Shown piece after piece: positions 1-10,279 of a stretch of 59,041 nt of DNA. The position numbers and the translations under genes are program-made. Under the pieces are notes generated by a model. It made no database searches and was not told the origin of the DNA. It saw only the letters and a list, made by a program, of their open reading frames with translations. Positions within the stretch are counted from its first letter, which is position 1; each line of letters begins with the position of its first letter. Origin of the DNA: Micromonospora parastrephiae (GTDB lineage: Bacteria; Actinomycetota; Actinomycetes; Mycobacteriales; Micromonosporaceae); assembly GCF_016802865.1 (NCBI RefSeq), contig NZ_JAEVHM010000017.1, positions 1-59,041 on the forward strand, written 5' to 3'.

Positions 1-984
1 GATGCCGGTACGCCCGTTCCACCGCCTCGGTCACCGCCGGCACGCCGGCAGCGCCGGCCAGCGCCCGGTTCAGCCCGTGCACGGTCGTGTCGTCCGGCCC
101 ACCGGCGGGCCGTGCCGAGCCGACCAGCTCGTCCAGCCCGGCGACCACCGAGTCGACGTCACCGGCGAGCCGGCGCAGGGCGGCCTGCCGCTCGGCGACC
201 GTCCGCTCCAGCGCGCTGCGCAGCCCGACCATCCCGGCCGGGTCGATGGCGGTGGTGGCCAGCAGCGGCACGCCGGTCAGGCCGTCGGAGTCGAGCAGCC
301 GGCGCAGGTCGTCCAGGACCCGGGGCAGCTCGGCCGGGGGCAGCCGGTCGCCTGGTTGAGCACGACCAGCGTGACGTCGCGGTGCCGGTGGAACTCGCGC
401 AGGTAGCTGTCGTGGATGACCCGGTCGGCGTACTTCTGCGGGTCGACCACCCAGACCACCTGGTCGACCAGGCCGAGCAGCCGGTCCACCTCCAGGCGGT
501 GGGATCGCTGCACCGAGTCGAAGTCGGGCAGGTCGAGCAGGATCAGCCCGTGCAACGCGGTCTCGTCGTCCGCGTCGAGCGCGCTCTCCCGCACGAAGCG
601 GTGCCGGGGCAGCACACCGGTCCAGTCGAGCAACCGGTTGGCGCCCTCCAGCGGCCCCCACACGCAGGCGTGTGTGACACCGGTGGTCGGCCGGCGGACG
701 CCGACCGGCGAGAGCTCCAGTTGGGCCAGCGCGTTGAACAGGCTGGACTTGCCGCTGCCGGTGGCGCCGGCGAGGGCGACCACGGTGTGGTCGCGGGACA
801 ACGCGAGCCGGGTGCCGGCCCGTTCGACCAGGGTGTGCGCCGGAACCAGCTCGGCGTCGGGCAGCAGGCCGTCCACCGCGGTCAGGAACCGGCGTACGGC
901 GTCCAGGCGGGCGATCAGCGCGTCGGGGTCGACCCGCTGGTCACCCCGGAACGCCTCCCGGATCCGGCCGGTGATGTTGGTCAC
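1..984 (-). CDS. Dynamin-like GTPase A, 3' end outside window, frameshifted near 350
   Basis: A GTP-binding protein of the bacterial dynamin-like/YfjP type. The P-loop GATGSGKS is at residues 73-80, the G3 motif DLPD at 151-154, and the G4 motif begins N-Q-A at 210. There the frame breaks: one base is missing near 350-351, so the expected NQAD reads NQAT and then runs to a false stop at 277. Restoring one base keeps the frame open to position 1, so the gene continues off the left edge. The GTG start at 984 overlaps the TGA stop of the upstream GTPase (981-983), implying translational coupling. Tandem dynamin-like pairs, such as Streptomyces DynA/DynB, act together on membranes; that role is inferred here from arrangement only. 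The frameshift is probably a sequencing error. Confidence 0.8.
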
Positions 985-2798
985 CGGGAGTCCTCCTCGT
1001 CGGCGGCCAGGCCGCTGCGGTGTCGGGCCAGCTCGACCCGGCCGGCGGCCCGGCGCAACCCGTCGCCGACCTCCGCGTCGGGCCGGGCGTCGGTGGTGCG
1101 GCTCAGGAAGCGGTCGGCCTCCGCGTCGAGCAGCGTCCGTACCCGTTCCAGCAGGTCACCGCGCGCCTTGGCGGCGAGGGTACGCACCGCCTGGTCGCCG
1201 AAGATCGCCTGGAGTACGGCCTGCGCGGCGACCGTCGTGCCGGCACCGGTGGCCAGCTCCAGCCCGGTCGGGATGAACGCGGTGGACGCGAACACGGCGA
1301 TCATCACGGCCAGGCCGGTGGCGTTGACCGCGTACGCGGCGGTGCGGGCCACGAACCGTTTGTCGGCGCCCTCGACCCGGACCAGCTCCAGCACGCCCCG
1401 CTGCCAGTCGCGGACCATTCGTTCGGCCCGCTCGGGCAGGTCGTCGCTCGGGTGGGCGAGCGTCGGTTCGAGCAGGCCGGCTCCCGCGGGGTGCGCCTTC
1501 CACGACGTGTACGTGGCCTCGGCCGCCTCGGACGCCACCCCGCGCAGCAACGTGACCAGCTGCGACTCGATGGCGTTGCGCAGTTCGGCGGAGGGTGCCG
1601 GCCGGCCGGTGACGGCGGCGACCACCCGGTCCCGGAGACGCCCGATGCGCGCCTCCAGGGTGCGGAAGAGCTCCCCGGTGCCGACGAACTCCTGCCAGCG
1701 GGCGAGCACCTCACCGCGGAGCAGCCGGCCGTCCTGAAGGCCCTGCTCGACGGTCCGCTCGGCGCCCCGGTACGCGGCCCGGACCCGCTCGTCCAGCCCG
1801 TCCGCGGCGGCGACCTGCTCGTCGGCGGCGTCGGCCAGCTCCTCGACGGCCGGGTGCAGCGCGGCCAGCGCGCCGTCCAGGGTCTGCCGGACGACGGCGG
1901 CCCGGGCGTCGGCGTCGGCGGCCAGCCGGGCGAACCAGTCGGCCAGCGGCGCGGTGACGGCCTCGGGCAGCAGCCCCTGGCCGTCGACCCAGGTCTCGGG
2001 CAGTACGAACAGGGGTGCCCGGCCGAGGTCCTGTGCGTCGAGCATCTCGGCCAGGTGCGCGGCGATCTCGTCGGAGGCCTCGGCGGGGACCCGGTCCAGC
2101 ACCATGGCGATGACCGCGCCCCGGGCCCGGGCGCTGCGCAGCAGCTCCCAGGGCACCGCGTCGGCGTACCGGGCGGCGGTGGTGACGAAGAGCCAGAGGT
2201 CCGCGGCGGCCAGCAGCTGACTGGCGAGTGCCCGGTTGGCGTCGACCACGGAATCGATGTCCGGTGCGTCGAGGAAGGCCAGCCCGGGTGGCAGGGCGGG
2301 GGCGGTGACCAGGTGCAGGGCGCGCGGATCGTCGCTCGGCTCGGTGGTGCGGGTCAGCCCGGGCAGCAGGTCGCCCTGCCGGAACCAGGCCGCGTCGGCC
2401 GGATTGCAGACCAGCACCGGGGAGCGGGTGGTGGGCCGCAGCACACCGGCGGCGCTGACCCGGGCCTTGACCAGGCTGTTGACCAGGGTCGACTTGCCCG
2501 CGCCGGTGGAGCCGCCGACCACCACGAGCAGGGGGGCGTCCAGCCGGGCGAGCCGGGGCAGCAGATAGTCGTCGAGCTGGTCGGTCAGGGCGGCGGCGGT
2601 GTGCCGGGCCGACCCGGCGGAGGGCAGGGCGAGTGGATAGCGGGTGGCGCCGATCGCGGCCCGGAGGCCCGACAGCGCGCCGGGGAGGCTGTCGTCCCCG
2701 GTGGTGGCGGGCGGCTCCTCCGCGGCGTCCGGCGGGCCGGTGCGGGCTGCGACGGCGGGCGCGCCGGAACGGGTGGCGGAATCGCCGTGCGTCGTCAC
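981..2798 (-). CDS. Dynamin-like GTPase B with membrane segment
   Basis: A 605-residue GTPase. An Ala/Pro-rich N-terminus precedes the P-loop [10 protein letters not shown] (residues 95-104), followed by the G3-like motif LDAPDID. A long helical region comes next, then a hydrophobic stretch in the last quarter (around [15 protein letters not shown] and the following AAQAVLQAI), as expected of a membrane-associating dynamin-like protein. The GTG at 2798 is chosen because the longer frame upstream runs antisense through the dnaK promoter and dnaK itself. It overlaps the next GTPase by four bases (GTGA), so the two are one operon and probably one heteromeric machine. It diverges from dnaK, so its promoter should lie in the shared 2799-3018 gap. 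The exact membrane process is unknown. Confidence 0.85.
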   Translation of the reverse strand: MTTHGDSATRSGAPAVAARTGPPDAAEEPPATTGDDSLPGALSGLRAAIGATRYPLALPSAGSARHTAAALTDQLDDYLLPRLARLDAPLLVVVGGSTGAGKSTLVNSLVKARVSAAGVLRPTTRSPVLVCNPADAAWFRQGDLLPGLTRTTEPSDDPRALHLVTAPALPPGLAFLDAPDIDSVVDANRALASQLLAAADLWLFVTTAARYADAVPWELLRSARARGAVIAMVLDRVPAEASDEIAAHLAEMLDAQDLGRAPLFVLPETWVDGQGLLPEAVTAPLADWFARLAADADARAAVVRQTLDGALAALHPAVEELADAADEQVAAADGLDERVRAAYRGAERTVEQGLQDGRLLRGEVLARWQEFVGTGELFRTLEARIGRLRDRVVAAVTGRPAPSAELRNAIESQLVTLLRGVASEAAEATYTSWKAHPAGAGLLEPTLAHPSDDLPERAERMVRDWQRGVLELVRVEGADKRFVARTAAYAVNATGLAVMIAVFASTAFIPTGLELATGAGTTVAAQAVLQAIFGDQAVRTLAAKARGDLLERVRTLLDAEADRFLSRTTDARPDAEVGDGLRRAAGRVELARHRSGLAADEEDSR

Positions 2799-2871
2799 CG
2801 CTAAAGCGTGCCCGACCGATGCAAGGGAAGACAACCGGACGGTAATAACGGCTGGGTTGCGTCGGGTCGAC

Positions 2872-2885
2872 TCAAGTCGACTTGA
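2872..2885. promoter_or_regulatory. 14-bp perfect palindrome upstream of dnaK
   Basis: TCAAGTCGACTTGA is a perfect palindrome. Its left half with the two preceding bases gives ACTCAAG, a HAIR half-site, and its right half overlaps the predicted dnaK -35 box. It may be a second, weaker HspR contact or an operator for the divergent GTPase operon. Function inferred. Confidence 0.4.
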
Positions 2886-2910
2886 CGATTTGCCGGGGCG
2901 TGGCACTATT
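2882..2910 (+). promoter_or_regulatory. dnaK promoter
   Basis: A TTGACG -35 box (2882-2887) and an ACTATT -10 box (2905-2910) are separated by 17 bp, the best vegetative-type promoter in the window. The HAIR operator begins inside the -10 box, so a bound repressor would block polymerase. Confidence 0.7.
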
Positions 2911-2927
2911 GAGTCAAGTTCACTCAA
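2909..2927. promoter_or_regulatory. HAIR operator for HspR (dnaK operon)
   Basis: TTGAGT-N7-ACTCAA matches the HspR-associated inverted repeat (consensus CTTGAGT-N7-ACTCAAG). It overlaps the dnaK -10 box. In Streptomyces and Mycobacterium, HspR with DnaK as co-repressor binds such sites, giving autogenous control of the operon that ends in hspR here. Confidence 0.85.
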
Positions 2928-3018
2928 CTTGTGGTGGGGCCCGCTGCGGGCGGCGCCCGCCAGGCAGCCACGGGCAATGCCCGTCACCTGCACAACCTTA
3001 CGAAGCGAGGAAGCGAAG

Positions 3019-4887
<1,869 letters not shown>

Positions 4888-4934
4888 CCGTCGGCCTCCG
4901 ACACGTATCCACGGCGAAGGGATGAGGTAGCCGC

Positions 4935-5693
4935 ATGACGCAGAAGCCACGAGCCGTCGACCCGGACGACACCGGGTCGACGCCGGGTGGCTCCGCGCCC
5001 ACGGAGCCGACCACCGGCGCCGAGGAGCGGGTCGTCATCCGCAACAACCGCAAGCTCAGCGACGCGACGGAGCCGGAGGGCGCCGCCACCGACGCGGGGA
5101 GTGACGTTCCTGCCGAGGGCCTGGTCGAGGACGCCGAGATCGTGGTCGACGAGATCGAGGTCGAGGTCAACTCCACCGACGGTCCGGAGCCCTCCGGCCC
5201 GGCGGTGGTGGACGCCCCGGCGAAGCCGGCGGACGGCGGCGGCAACGGCACGTCGCTCGGCGCCGAGCTGGAGGCGCTCCGGGCCGAGCTGGACGAGCGG
5301 ACCCGGGACCTGCAGCGGGTGTCGGCGGAGTACGCCAACTACCGCAAGCGGGTCGACCGGGACCGCAGCCTGGTGCAGGAGCAGGCGACCGGCTCGGTGC
5401 TGGCCGCTCTGCTGCCGATCCTCGACGACCTGGACCGGGCTCGGGAACACGGCGACCTGGTCGGACCGTTCGGCACGGTGGCGGAACAGCTCACCACCGC
5501 GCTGGGCAAGTTCGGTCTGAACGCCTTCGGCGAGCAGGGCGACCCGTTCGACCCGACCCGGCACGAGGCGGTCGCGCACCAGACCTCGGCCGAGGTCAGC
5601 GAACCGACCTGCGTGCAGGTCATGCGGCGCGGCTACCAGCTCGGTGAGCGGCTGCTGCGCCCCGCGCTGGTCGCGGTCGCGGATCCGGAATAG
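4935..5693 (+). CDS. grpE: Nucleotide exchange factor GrpE
   Basis: The DnaK nucleotide-exchange factor, 252 residues. The first 100 residues are acidic and disordered, as is usual for actinobacterial GrpE. A coiled-coil dimerisation helix follows (around LEALRAELDERTRDLQRV), then the GrpE core with NYRKRVDRD, LLPILDDLDRA and the C-terminal beta domain ending QLGERLLRPALVAV. It starts 47 bp after dnaK with a GAGGT ribosome-binding site and belongs to the HspR-controlled operon. No anomalies seen. Confidence 0.97.
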   Translation: MTQKPRAVDPDDTGSTPGGSAPTEPTTGAEERVVIRNNRKLSDATEPEGAATDAGSDVPAEGLVEDAEIVVDEIEVEVNSTDGPEPSGPAVVDAPAKPADGGGNGTSLGAELEALRAELDERTRDLQRVSAEYANYRKRVDRDRSLVQEQATGSVLAALLPILDDLDRAREHGDLVGPFGTVAEQLTTALGKFGLNAFGEQGDPFDPTRHEAVAHQTSAEVSEPTCVQVMRRGYQLGERLLRPALVAVADPE

Positions 5694-5778
5694 TGCGAGA
5701 CGGTGATCGGGCCGTCCCGCCCATCGCACGCCGGTGGGCGGGACGGCCGGGCCACGACGGTTGGAAGGGGGTGGACCG

Positions 5779-6966
5779 GTGAGTTCCAAGGACTGGCTCG
5801 AGAAGGACTTCTACGCCGTGCTCGGCGTGGACAAGGCCGCCTCCGCGGATGACATCAAGAAGGCGTACCGCAAGGTGGCCCGGGAGTCGCACCCGGACCA
5901 CAACCCGGGCGACGCCAAGGCCGAGGAGCGGTTCAAGGCCGCGTCCGAGGCGTACAACGTGCTCTCCGACGCCGGCCGCCGCCGGGAGTACGACGAGATG
6001 CGTTCGCTGTTCGGTTCGGGAGCGTTCCGGCGCAACGCCCGGGGCGGCGGCCAGCCGGGCGGCATGCCGTTCGACGTCTCCGACCTGTTCGGCGGCGGTG
6101 CTGCCGGAGGCGGTGACCGCCGCTTCGGCGGGGCCGGCTTCCAGGACCTGTTCAGCTCGATCTTCTCCGGCGGGCAGGCCGGTGGGCAGGCCGCGCCGCG
6201 CGGTCCGGCCCGTGGCCGGGACGTCGAGACCGAGGTGGCACTGGACTTCGGCGACGCGGTGCGCGGGGTGACCCTGCCCCTGACGCTGCGTGCCCCGGGC
6301 GTCTGCGACACCTGCCACGGCAACGGGGCCAAGCCCGGCACCCAGCCGCGGACCTGCCCGGTCTGCCACGGCGCCGGGGTGACCACCCGCAACCAGGGGT
6401 CGTTCAGCTTCTCCGAGCCGTGCCGCAACTGCCAGGGTGTCGGCACGGTGGTCGAGGAGAAGTGTCCGGAGTGCCACGGCAGCGGCGGGGTCACCAAGAC
6501 CCGCACGATGAACGTGCGCTTCCCGGCCGGGGTGGCCGACGGCCAACGCATCCGGCTGGCCGGGCGTGGCGAGCCGGGTGAGCGCGGTGGCCCGGCCGGC
6601 GATTTGTTCGTGCACGTCAAGGTGCGGCCGGACGAGCTGTTCGGGCGTACCGGTGATGATTTGACGCTGACCGTGCCGGTGACCTTCGCGGAGGCCGTGT
6701 TCGGCACGGACCTGCGGGTGCCCACGCTCGACGGCGCGGTGACCCTGCGGGTGCCGCCGGGCACGCCGAGCGGTCGGGTGCTGCGGGCGCGGGGCAAGGG
6801 TGTGGTCCGCCGCGACGGGCAGGCCGGTGATCTGCTGGTCACATTGGACGTGGTGGTGCCGTCCCGGTTGTCCGACGAGGCGCGCTCGGCGCTGGAGGCA
6901 TTCGCCGAGCAGAGCCCGCCGGCTGCGCGGGAACATCTCGACGCTCGGGTGCGTCGGGTCAGTTAG
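5779..6966 (+). CDS. dnaJ: Chaperone DnaJ (Hsp40, type I)
   Basis: The J-domain co-chaperone that stimulates DnaK ATPase, 395 residues. The J domain has HPD at 38-40. It is followed by a Gly/Phe-rich linker, then four zinc-finger repeats CDTCHGNG, CPVCHGAG, CRNCQGVG and CPECHGSG, then the substrate-binding C-terminal domains. GTG 5779 is chosen because a GGAAGGGGG ribosome-binding site sits just upstream and because residue 1 then falls next to the J domain. Third gene of the HspR operon. Confidence 0.96.
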   Translation: MSSKDWLEKDFYAVLGVDKAASADDIKKAYRKVARESHPDHNPGDAKAEERFKAASEAYNVLSDAGRRREYDEMRSLFGSGAFRRNARGGGQPGGMPFDVSDLFGGGAAGGGDRRFGGAGFQDLFSSIFSGGQAGGQAAPRGPARGRDVETEVALDFGDAVRGVTLPLTLRAPGVCDTCHGNGAKPGTQPRTCPVCHGAGVTTRNQGSFSFSEPCRNCQGVGTVVEEKCPECHGSGGVTKTRTMNVRFPAGVADGQRIRLAGRGEPGERGGPAGDLFVHVKVRPDELFGRTGDDLTLTVPVTFAEAVFGTDLRVPTLDGAVTLRVPPGTPSGRVLRARGKGVVRRDGQAGDLLVTLDVVVPSRLSDEARSALEAFAEQSPPAAREHLDARVRRVS

Positions 6967-6996
6967 TCCGGTGGGATGGACGCGGAGGTGAGCGGC

Positions 6997-7437
6997 ATGT
7001 CGGGCGAGTTCCTCGGTTCGAGTGACCCTGCCTACGAGGCCAAGGTTCTGATGATCTCGGTCGCGGCGCGGATGGCGGGGATGCATCCACAGACCCTGCG
7101 CCAGTACGACCGGCTGGGGCTGGTGCAGCCCGGTCGGGCGGCTGGTGGCGGGCGTCGGTACAGCGTGCGCGACGTGGTGCTGCTGCGCGAGGTGCAGCGG
7201 CTCAGCCAGGACGACGGGATCAACCTGGCCGGCGTCAAGCGGATCATCGGACTGGAGCGGTTGCTGGAGCAGGCGCAGCAGCGGGTGGCCCGGCTGGAGG
7301 CGGAGCTGGACGCCGCGTACCGCAGGGTGGCCGAGTTGGAGTCGCTGGCCCGTTTCCCGGGCCGGGATCTGGTGCCGACCAACCGCACGTCCACCGCGCT
7401 GGTGGTCTGGCGGCCCCGCCGCACGCCCGATCGCTGA
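6997..7437 (+). CDS. hspR: Heat-shock repressor HspR (MerR family)
   Basis: A transcriptional repressor of 146 residues. The MerR-type winged helix spans about residues 20-90 (SVAARMAGMHPQTLRQYDRLG, Y-x-L-V-Q-P context, RRYSVRDV). A coiled coil follows, formed by LERLLEQAQQRVARLEAELD. HspR binds HAIR operators with DnaK as co-repressor; two HAIR sites are visible in this window, ahead of dnaK and clpB. ATG 6997 is preferred over an in-frame ATG at 6976 because GGAGGTG lies six bases upstream. Last gene of the operon; a strong hairpin follows at 7466-7507. Confidence 0.93.
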   Translation: MSGEFLGSSDPAYEAKVLMISVAARMAGMHPQTLRQYDRLGLVQPGRAAGGGRRYSVRDVVLLREVQRLSQDDGINLAGVKRIIGLERLLEQAQQRVARLEAELDAAYRRVAELESLARFPGRDLVPTNRTSTALVVWRPRRTPDR

Positions 7438-7465
7438 CCCACCGCCCGTACCGTTCCGTTTCTTT

Positions 7466-7507
7466 CGGCCCGGCCCGCGCTCCGATTTCCCGGCGCGGGT
7501 CGGGCCG
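7466..7507 (+). terminator. Terminator of the dnaK-hspR operon
   Basis: Two 15-bp GC-rich arms (7466-7480 and 7493-7507) pair with one G-T wobble around a 12-base loop, 28 bases after the hspR stop. No long U-tract, as is common in actinobacteria. Confidence 0.75.
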
Positions 7508-7576
7508 CTTCCGTTAGCCTGTCGATACGGGTCCAACCGGCTTAATTCGGACCTACCGACATGGCGAGGGGGAGCG

Positions 7577-7771
7577 ATGGCGGAGCCGGCGAAGAAGGTC
7601 GCCCAACAGACCGAGGAACGGTTGGAGAACCTGGCCGACACCGTCCGCGAGAAGTTCGACAAGGTGACCGAGGGAAGCTTCCGGGACCGGATCGTCGAGG
7701 GGCGGTTCGCCGACCAGGTCGACCACGGCGTCGACCAGGCCCGAGCCGAGACCGAACGGAAGCGCGCCTGA
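7577..7771 (+). CDS. Small charged protein, possible MT0933-type antitoxin-like protein
   Basis: A 64-residue, highly charged, mostly helical protein without membrane segments. The start is supported by a GGGGGAG ribosome-binding site and the ATG at 7577. Its C-terminal half (FADQVDHGVDQARAE) recalls the small MT0933/Rv0909-like family annotated as putative antitoxins, but no toxin gene is adjacent, so the match is weak. A hairpin at 7786-7816 closes the unit, so it is probably monocistronic. Function unknown. Confidence 0.55.
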   Translation: MAEPAKKVAQQTEERLENLADTVREKFDKVTEGSFRDRIVEGRFADQVDHGVDQARAETERKRA

Positions 7772-7785
7772 CCGGTGACGACGTG

Positions 7786-7816
7786 CGGGCCGGGACTCAC
7801 GGGGGGTCCCGGCCCG
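7786..7816 (+). terminator. Hairpin terminator after the small charged protein gene
   Basis: Perfect 11-bp arms (CGGGCCGGGAC and its complement) start 14 bases after the stop codon, around a nine-base loop. The neighbouring minus-strand gene ends at 7849, so it may act in both directions. Confidence 0.65.
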
Positions 7817-7848
7817 TTCGCCTTGCTCGCTGACGGAGGTGGCTGCCG

Positions 7849-8280
7849 TCAGCCGAGGCGGCGGTTCTCGCGGACCAGGCCGCCCTCGCACCAGTCCCGG
7901 TAGACGAAGAGGTCGGGGCGGGCCTGCAGCACGCGGCCGTTGTGCGCCCAGATCCTCATCAGCTCGTCGCCGTCACGTTCGGCCTGCTCCACCAGCTTCC
8001 GGAAGCGGCGCTTGGGGTGGGCGCGGAAGTTCGTCCGGATGCCGTCGGCCGCGTAGATGTAGAGGCAGTGCAGGGCGAAGCGCCGGGCCGGGCAGGTCGG
8101 GTCCATCGCCAACTCGAAGAGCGTCAGCACCAGCCGGTCACCGGAGACCAGGAGGTCCCAGTCCGGTGGCATGGAAGCCAACGGCACCGAATCGGGCTGG
8201 TACGCCCACGCTCGCAACTCCGCCGGAGTCGGATCGACGGGGTTGGCGAAGCCGTGGAACGTCGACTCCTGCACGCTCAC
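7849..8280 (-). CDS. Conserved hypothetical protein, 143 aa
   Basis: A soluble protein of 143 residues that I do not recognise. It is rich in Trp, Arg and Leu, with no signal peptide or membrane helix. Visible features are an N-terminal WAYQPDSVPL stretch, a helical middle and the C-terminal LFVYRDWCEGG. The GTG start at 8280 has a GGAAGG ribosome-binding site. It lies alone, convergent with the small gene at 7577 and separated from the antiporter genes by about 140 bp of featureless sequence. Codon use is like its neighbours, so it is a real gene. Confidence 0.7.
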   Translation of the reverse strand: MSVQESTFHGFANPVDPTPAELRAWAYQPDSVPLASMPPDWDLLVSGDRLVLTLFELAMDPTCPARRFALHCLYIYAADGIRTNFRAHPKRRFRKLVEQAERDGDELMRIWAHNGRVLQARPDLFVYRDWCEGGLVRENRRLG

Positions 8281-8419
8281 CGGCCAACCTTCCGCTCTCG
8301 CCCGCGGTGGGTACCGCCCACCCGCGAACGCTGGCTGCTGCGGCGAAACGGTAACCCGCCGCCGGGTGCTGCGGTAGTCCTTGTGAGGAGCAATTCAGCA
8401 ACCGTTGGCCGGAGTGGTG

Positions 8420-9631
8420 TCAGTCGTGGAGCGGAACCGGCGCCGACCGTTGGGCCGCCGCGGCGGCGCGGGTGCGCAGCCACCGCTTGAACCACGGGAA
8501 GTCGGGAAGTCGGGCCAGCATCGGTCCGGTCACCACGGTGATGAGGACGTACGCCGTGGCCAGCGCGGCCAACCGCGGCTCGACGCTGCCGGCGGCGACC
8601 GCGAGCCCGGCGATGACGATGGAGAACTCACCACGGGGTACGAGTGCCAGACCGGCCCGCCATCGACCGGGTTCGGCGATGCCGACCCGGCGGGCCGCGA
8701 GGTAGCCGGTGAGCGTCTTCGTCGCCATGGTGACCACGGCCAGCGCGAGCGCCGGCAGCAGCACCGGCGGGATGTCCCGTGGGTCGGTGACCAGGCCGAA
8801 GAAGACGAAGAACACCGCGGCGAACAGGTCCCGCAGTGGGGAGAGCAGTTCGGTGGCGTGGTGCGCCACCGGGCCGGAGAGCGCGATGCCGACCAGGAAC
8901 GCGCCGACCGCCGCCGAGACCTGGAGCTTCGCCGCGATGCCGGCGATCAGCAGGGTCAGACCGAGGACGCCGAGCAGCAGCGCCTCCGGATCCTTCGCCG
9001 ACAGGGCGGACGAGATCAGGTGGCCGTACCGGATGGCGACCACCAGCACGATCAGTACCGTGCCCACCGCCACGGTGAGCGCGATGCCGCCGCCGAGCAG
9101 GCCGGTGCCGGCCAGCACCGCGGTGACCAGCGGCAGGTAGAGCGCCATCGCCAGGTCCTCGATCACCAGGACCGAGAGGATGACCGGGGTTTCCCGGTTA
9201 CCGAGTCGGCCCAGGTCGGCGAGGACCTTGGCGATCACCCCGGAGGAGGAGACCCAGGTGATGCCGCCGAGCACCAGGGCGGCCACCCAGTCCCAGCCGA
9301 GCAGCAGGGCGAACGCCGCGCCGGGCAGCGCGTTGAGTACGCCGTCGATCAGCCCGGCGGGTGCCGCCGAGCGGAGGTTGCCGACAAGTTCGTTGGCCGA
9401 GTACTCCAGGCCGAGCATCACCAGCAGCAGGATGACGCCGATCTCGGCGCCGACCGCGAAGAACTCCTCGCTGGCCGCGAGCGGAAGCAGCCCGCCGTGC
9501 CCGAACGCGAGCCCGGCCAGCAGGTAGAGGGGGATGGGTGAGAGACCGACGCGACGGCTGAGCCGACCGAGGACACCGAGCAGGAACAGCAGCGCGCCGA
9601 CTTCGACGAGCAGTGTGGTGGAATCGTGCAT
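8420..9631 (-). CDS. Cation:proton antiporter, CPA2 family (KhtU-like)
   Basis: An integral membrane antiporter of 403 residues with about 12 hydrophobic segments, typical of the CPA2 Na+/K+:H+ exchanger domain. It contains EIGVILLLVMLGLEYS in helix 3, GITWVSSSGVIAK, VIEDLAMA with the conserved acidic residue, and RGEFSIVIAGLA near the end. It lacks a C-terminal nucleotide-binding RCK domain. That role is supplied by the separate TrkA-C-type protein encoded five bases upstream. The pair matches the KhtT/KhtU arrangement of Bacillus, where the small subunit gates K+ efflux. The preferred ion here cannot be told from sequence. Confidence 0.88.
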   Translation of the reverse strand: MHDSTTLLVEVGALLFLLGVLGRLSRRVGLSPIPLYLLAGLAFGHGGLLPLAASEEFFAVGAEIGVILLLVMLGLEYSANELVGNLRSAAPAGLIDGVLNALPGAAFALLLGWDWVAALVLGGITWVSSSGVIAKVLADLGRLGNRETPVILSVLVIEDLAMALYLPLVTAVLAGTGLLGGGIALTVAVGTVLIVLVVAIRYGHLISSALSAKDPEALLLGVLGLTLLIAGIAAKLQVSAAVGAFLVGIALSGPVAHHATELLSPLRDLFAAVFFVFFGLVTDPRDIPPVLLPALALAVVTMATKTLTGYLAARRVGIAEPGRWRAGLALVPRGEFSIVIAGLAVAAGSVEPRLAALATAYVLITVVTGPMLARLPDFPWFKRWLRTRAAAAAQRSAPVPLHD

Positions 9632-9636
9632 CCGCC

Positions 9637-10137
9637 TCAGCCGTCCGGGTCACTGTCGGCGAGGATGGCGGACACGCCGTCGAGGCCCTTGCGGGTCCCG
9701 ACGACGACCACCACGTCACCGGCGGCGAAGCGGAAGGTGGGAAGCGGCGAGACGATGACCTCGCCGTCGCGCAGCACCGCCACGATGGAGGCGCTGGTGC
9801 GGGTACGCGCCTTGGTGTCACTGAGTTGCCGGTTGACGTACCGCGACCCCGCCGAGATGGCGATCTGCTCGGTGAGCAGACCGGCGGCCTGCTCCCGCAG
9901 CCCGGAGAGCTGACCGAGCATCAGCGACGCGCCGAGGATGTCGGCCAGCGCCTCCGCCTCGTCGTCGGTCAGGGGGATGTCCGCCTGGCAGGAGTCGGGA
10001 TCGTCGGGATCGTAGAGGACGAGATCACGGCGACCGTTGCGGTGGGAGACGACGCCCAGGCGGCGTCCGGACTCCGTCACCAGATCGTGGCGTACCCCGA
10101 TCCCGGGTAAGGCGGTCTGCTCGACACGTACTCGCAC
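9637..10137 (-). CDS. TrkA-C-type regulatory subunit of the antiporter (KhtT-like)
   Basis: A soluble 166-residue protein. The N-terminal half starts RVEQTALPGIGVRHDL, which is characteristic of KhtT-like antiporter subunits. The C-terminal half is an RCK_C/TrkA-C domain (VAVLRDGEVIVSPLP, F-x-AGDVVVVVG). Such subunits bind a ligand and control flux through the partner antiporter. It is the first gene of a two-gene operon, five bases ahead of the antiporter. GTG 10137 is followed by a typical subunit N-terminus. A 79-bp palindromic region at 10191-10269 lies just upstream. Confidence 0.85.
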   Translation of the reverse strand: MRVRVEQTALPGIGVRHDLVTESGRRLGVVSHRNGRRDLVLYDPDDPDSCQADIPLTDDEAEALADILGASLMLGQLSGLREQAAGLLTEQIAISAGSRYVNRQLSDTKARTRTSASIVAVLRDGEVIVSPLPTFRFAAGDVVVVVGTRKGLDGVSAILADSDPDG

Positions 10138-10190
10138 CCGCCAAGGCTACCGCTAGGTAAACAGAAGGCAGATCTTGGAACGAGCGCGCG

Positions 10191-10269
10191 CATGATCCAC
10201 CCGATATCGCCGACATCGGGGTATCCGGCGGTGGGATACCCCGACATCAGCGATGTCGTGCCGATCATG
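10191..10269. repeat. 79-bp imperfect palindrome
   Basis: A long dyad centred at 10230. The inner arms are CGGGGTATCC/GGATACCCCG (10217-10226, 10234-10243) with a seven-base loop. Middle arms (10202-10210 with 10250-10258) pair nearly completely. The outer arms are CATGATC/GATCATG (10191-10197, 10263-10269). It begins 11 bases after the epoxide hydrolase stop and ends 54 bases upstream of the khtT-like start. It could be a terminator, an operator, or a dispersed palindromic element; the GATCATG ends recall the 61-bp element family elsewhere in the window. Confidence 0.7.
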
Positions 10270-10279
10270 AACCTTGACG

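Noticed and set aside
10191..10269. CRISPR or tandem-repeat array
   Set aside because: The structure is a single palindrome, not regularly spaced direct repeats with spacers.
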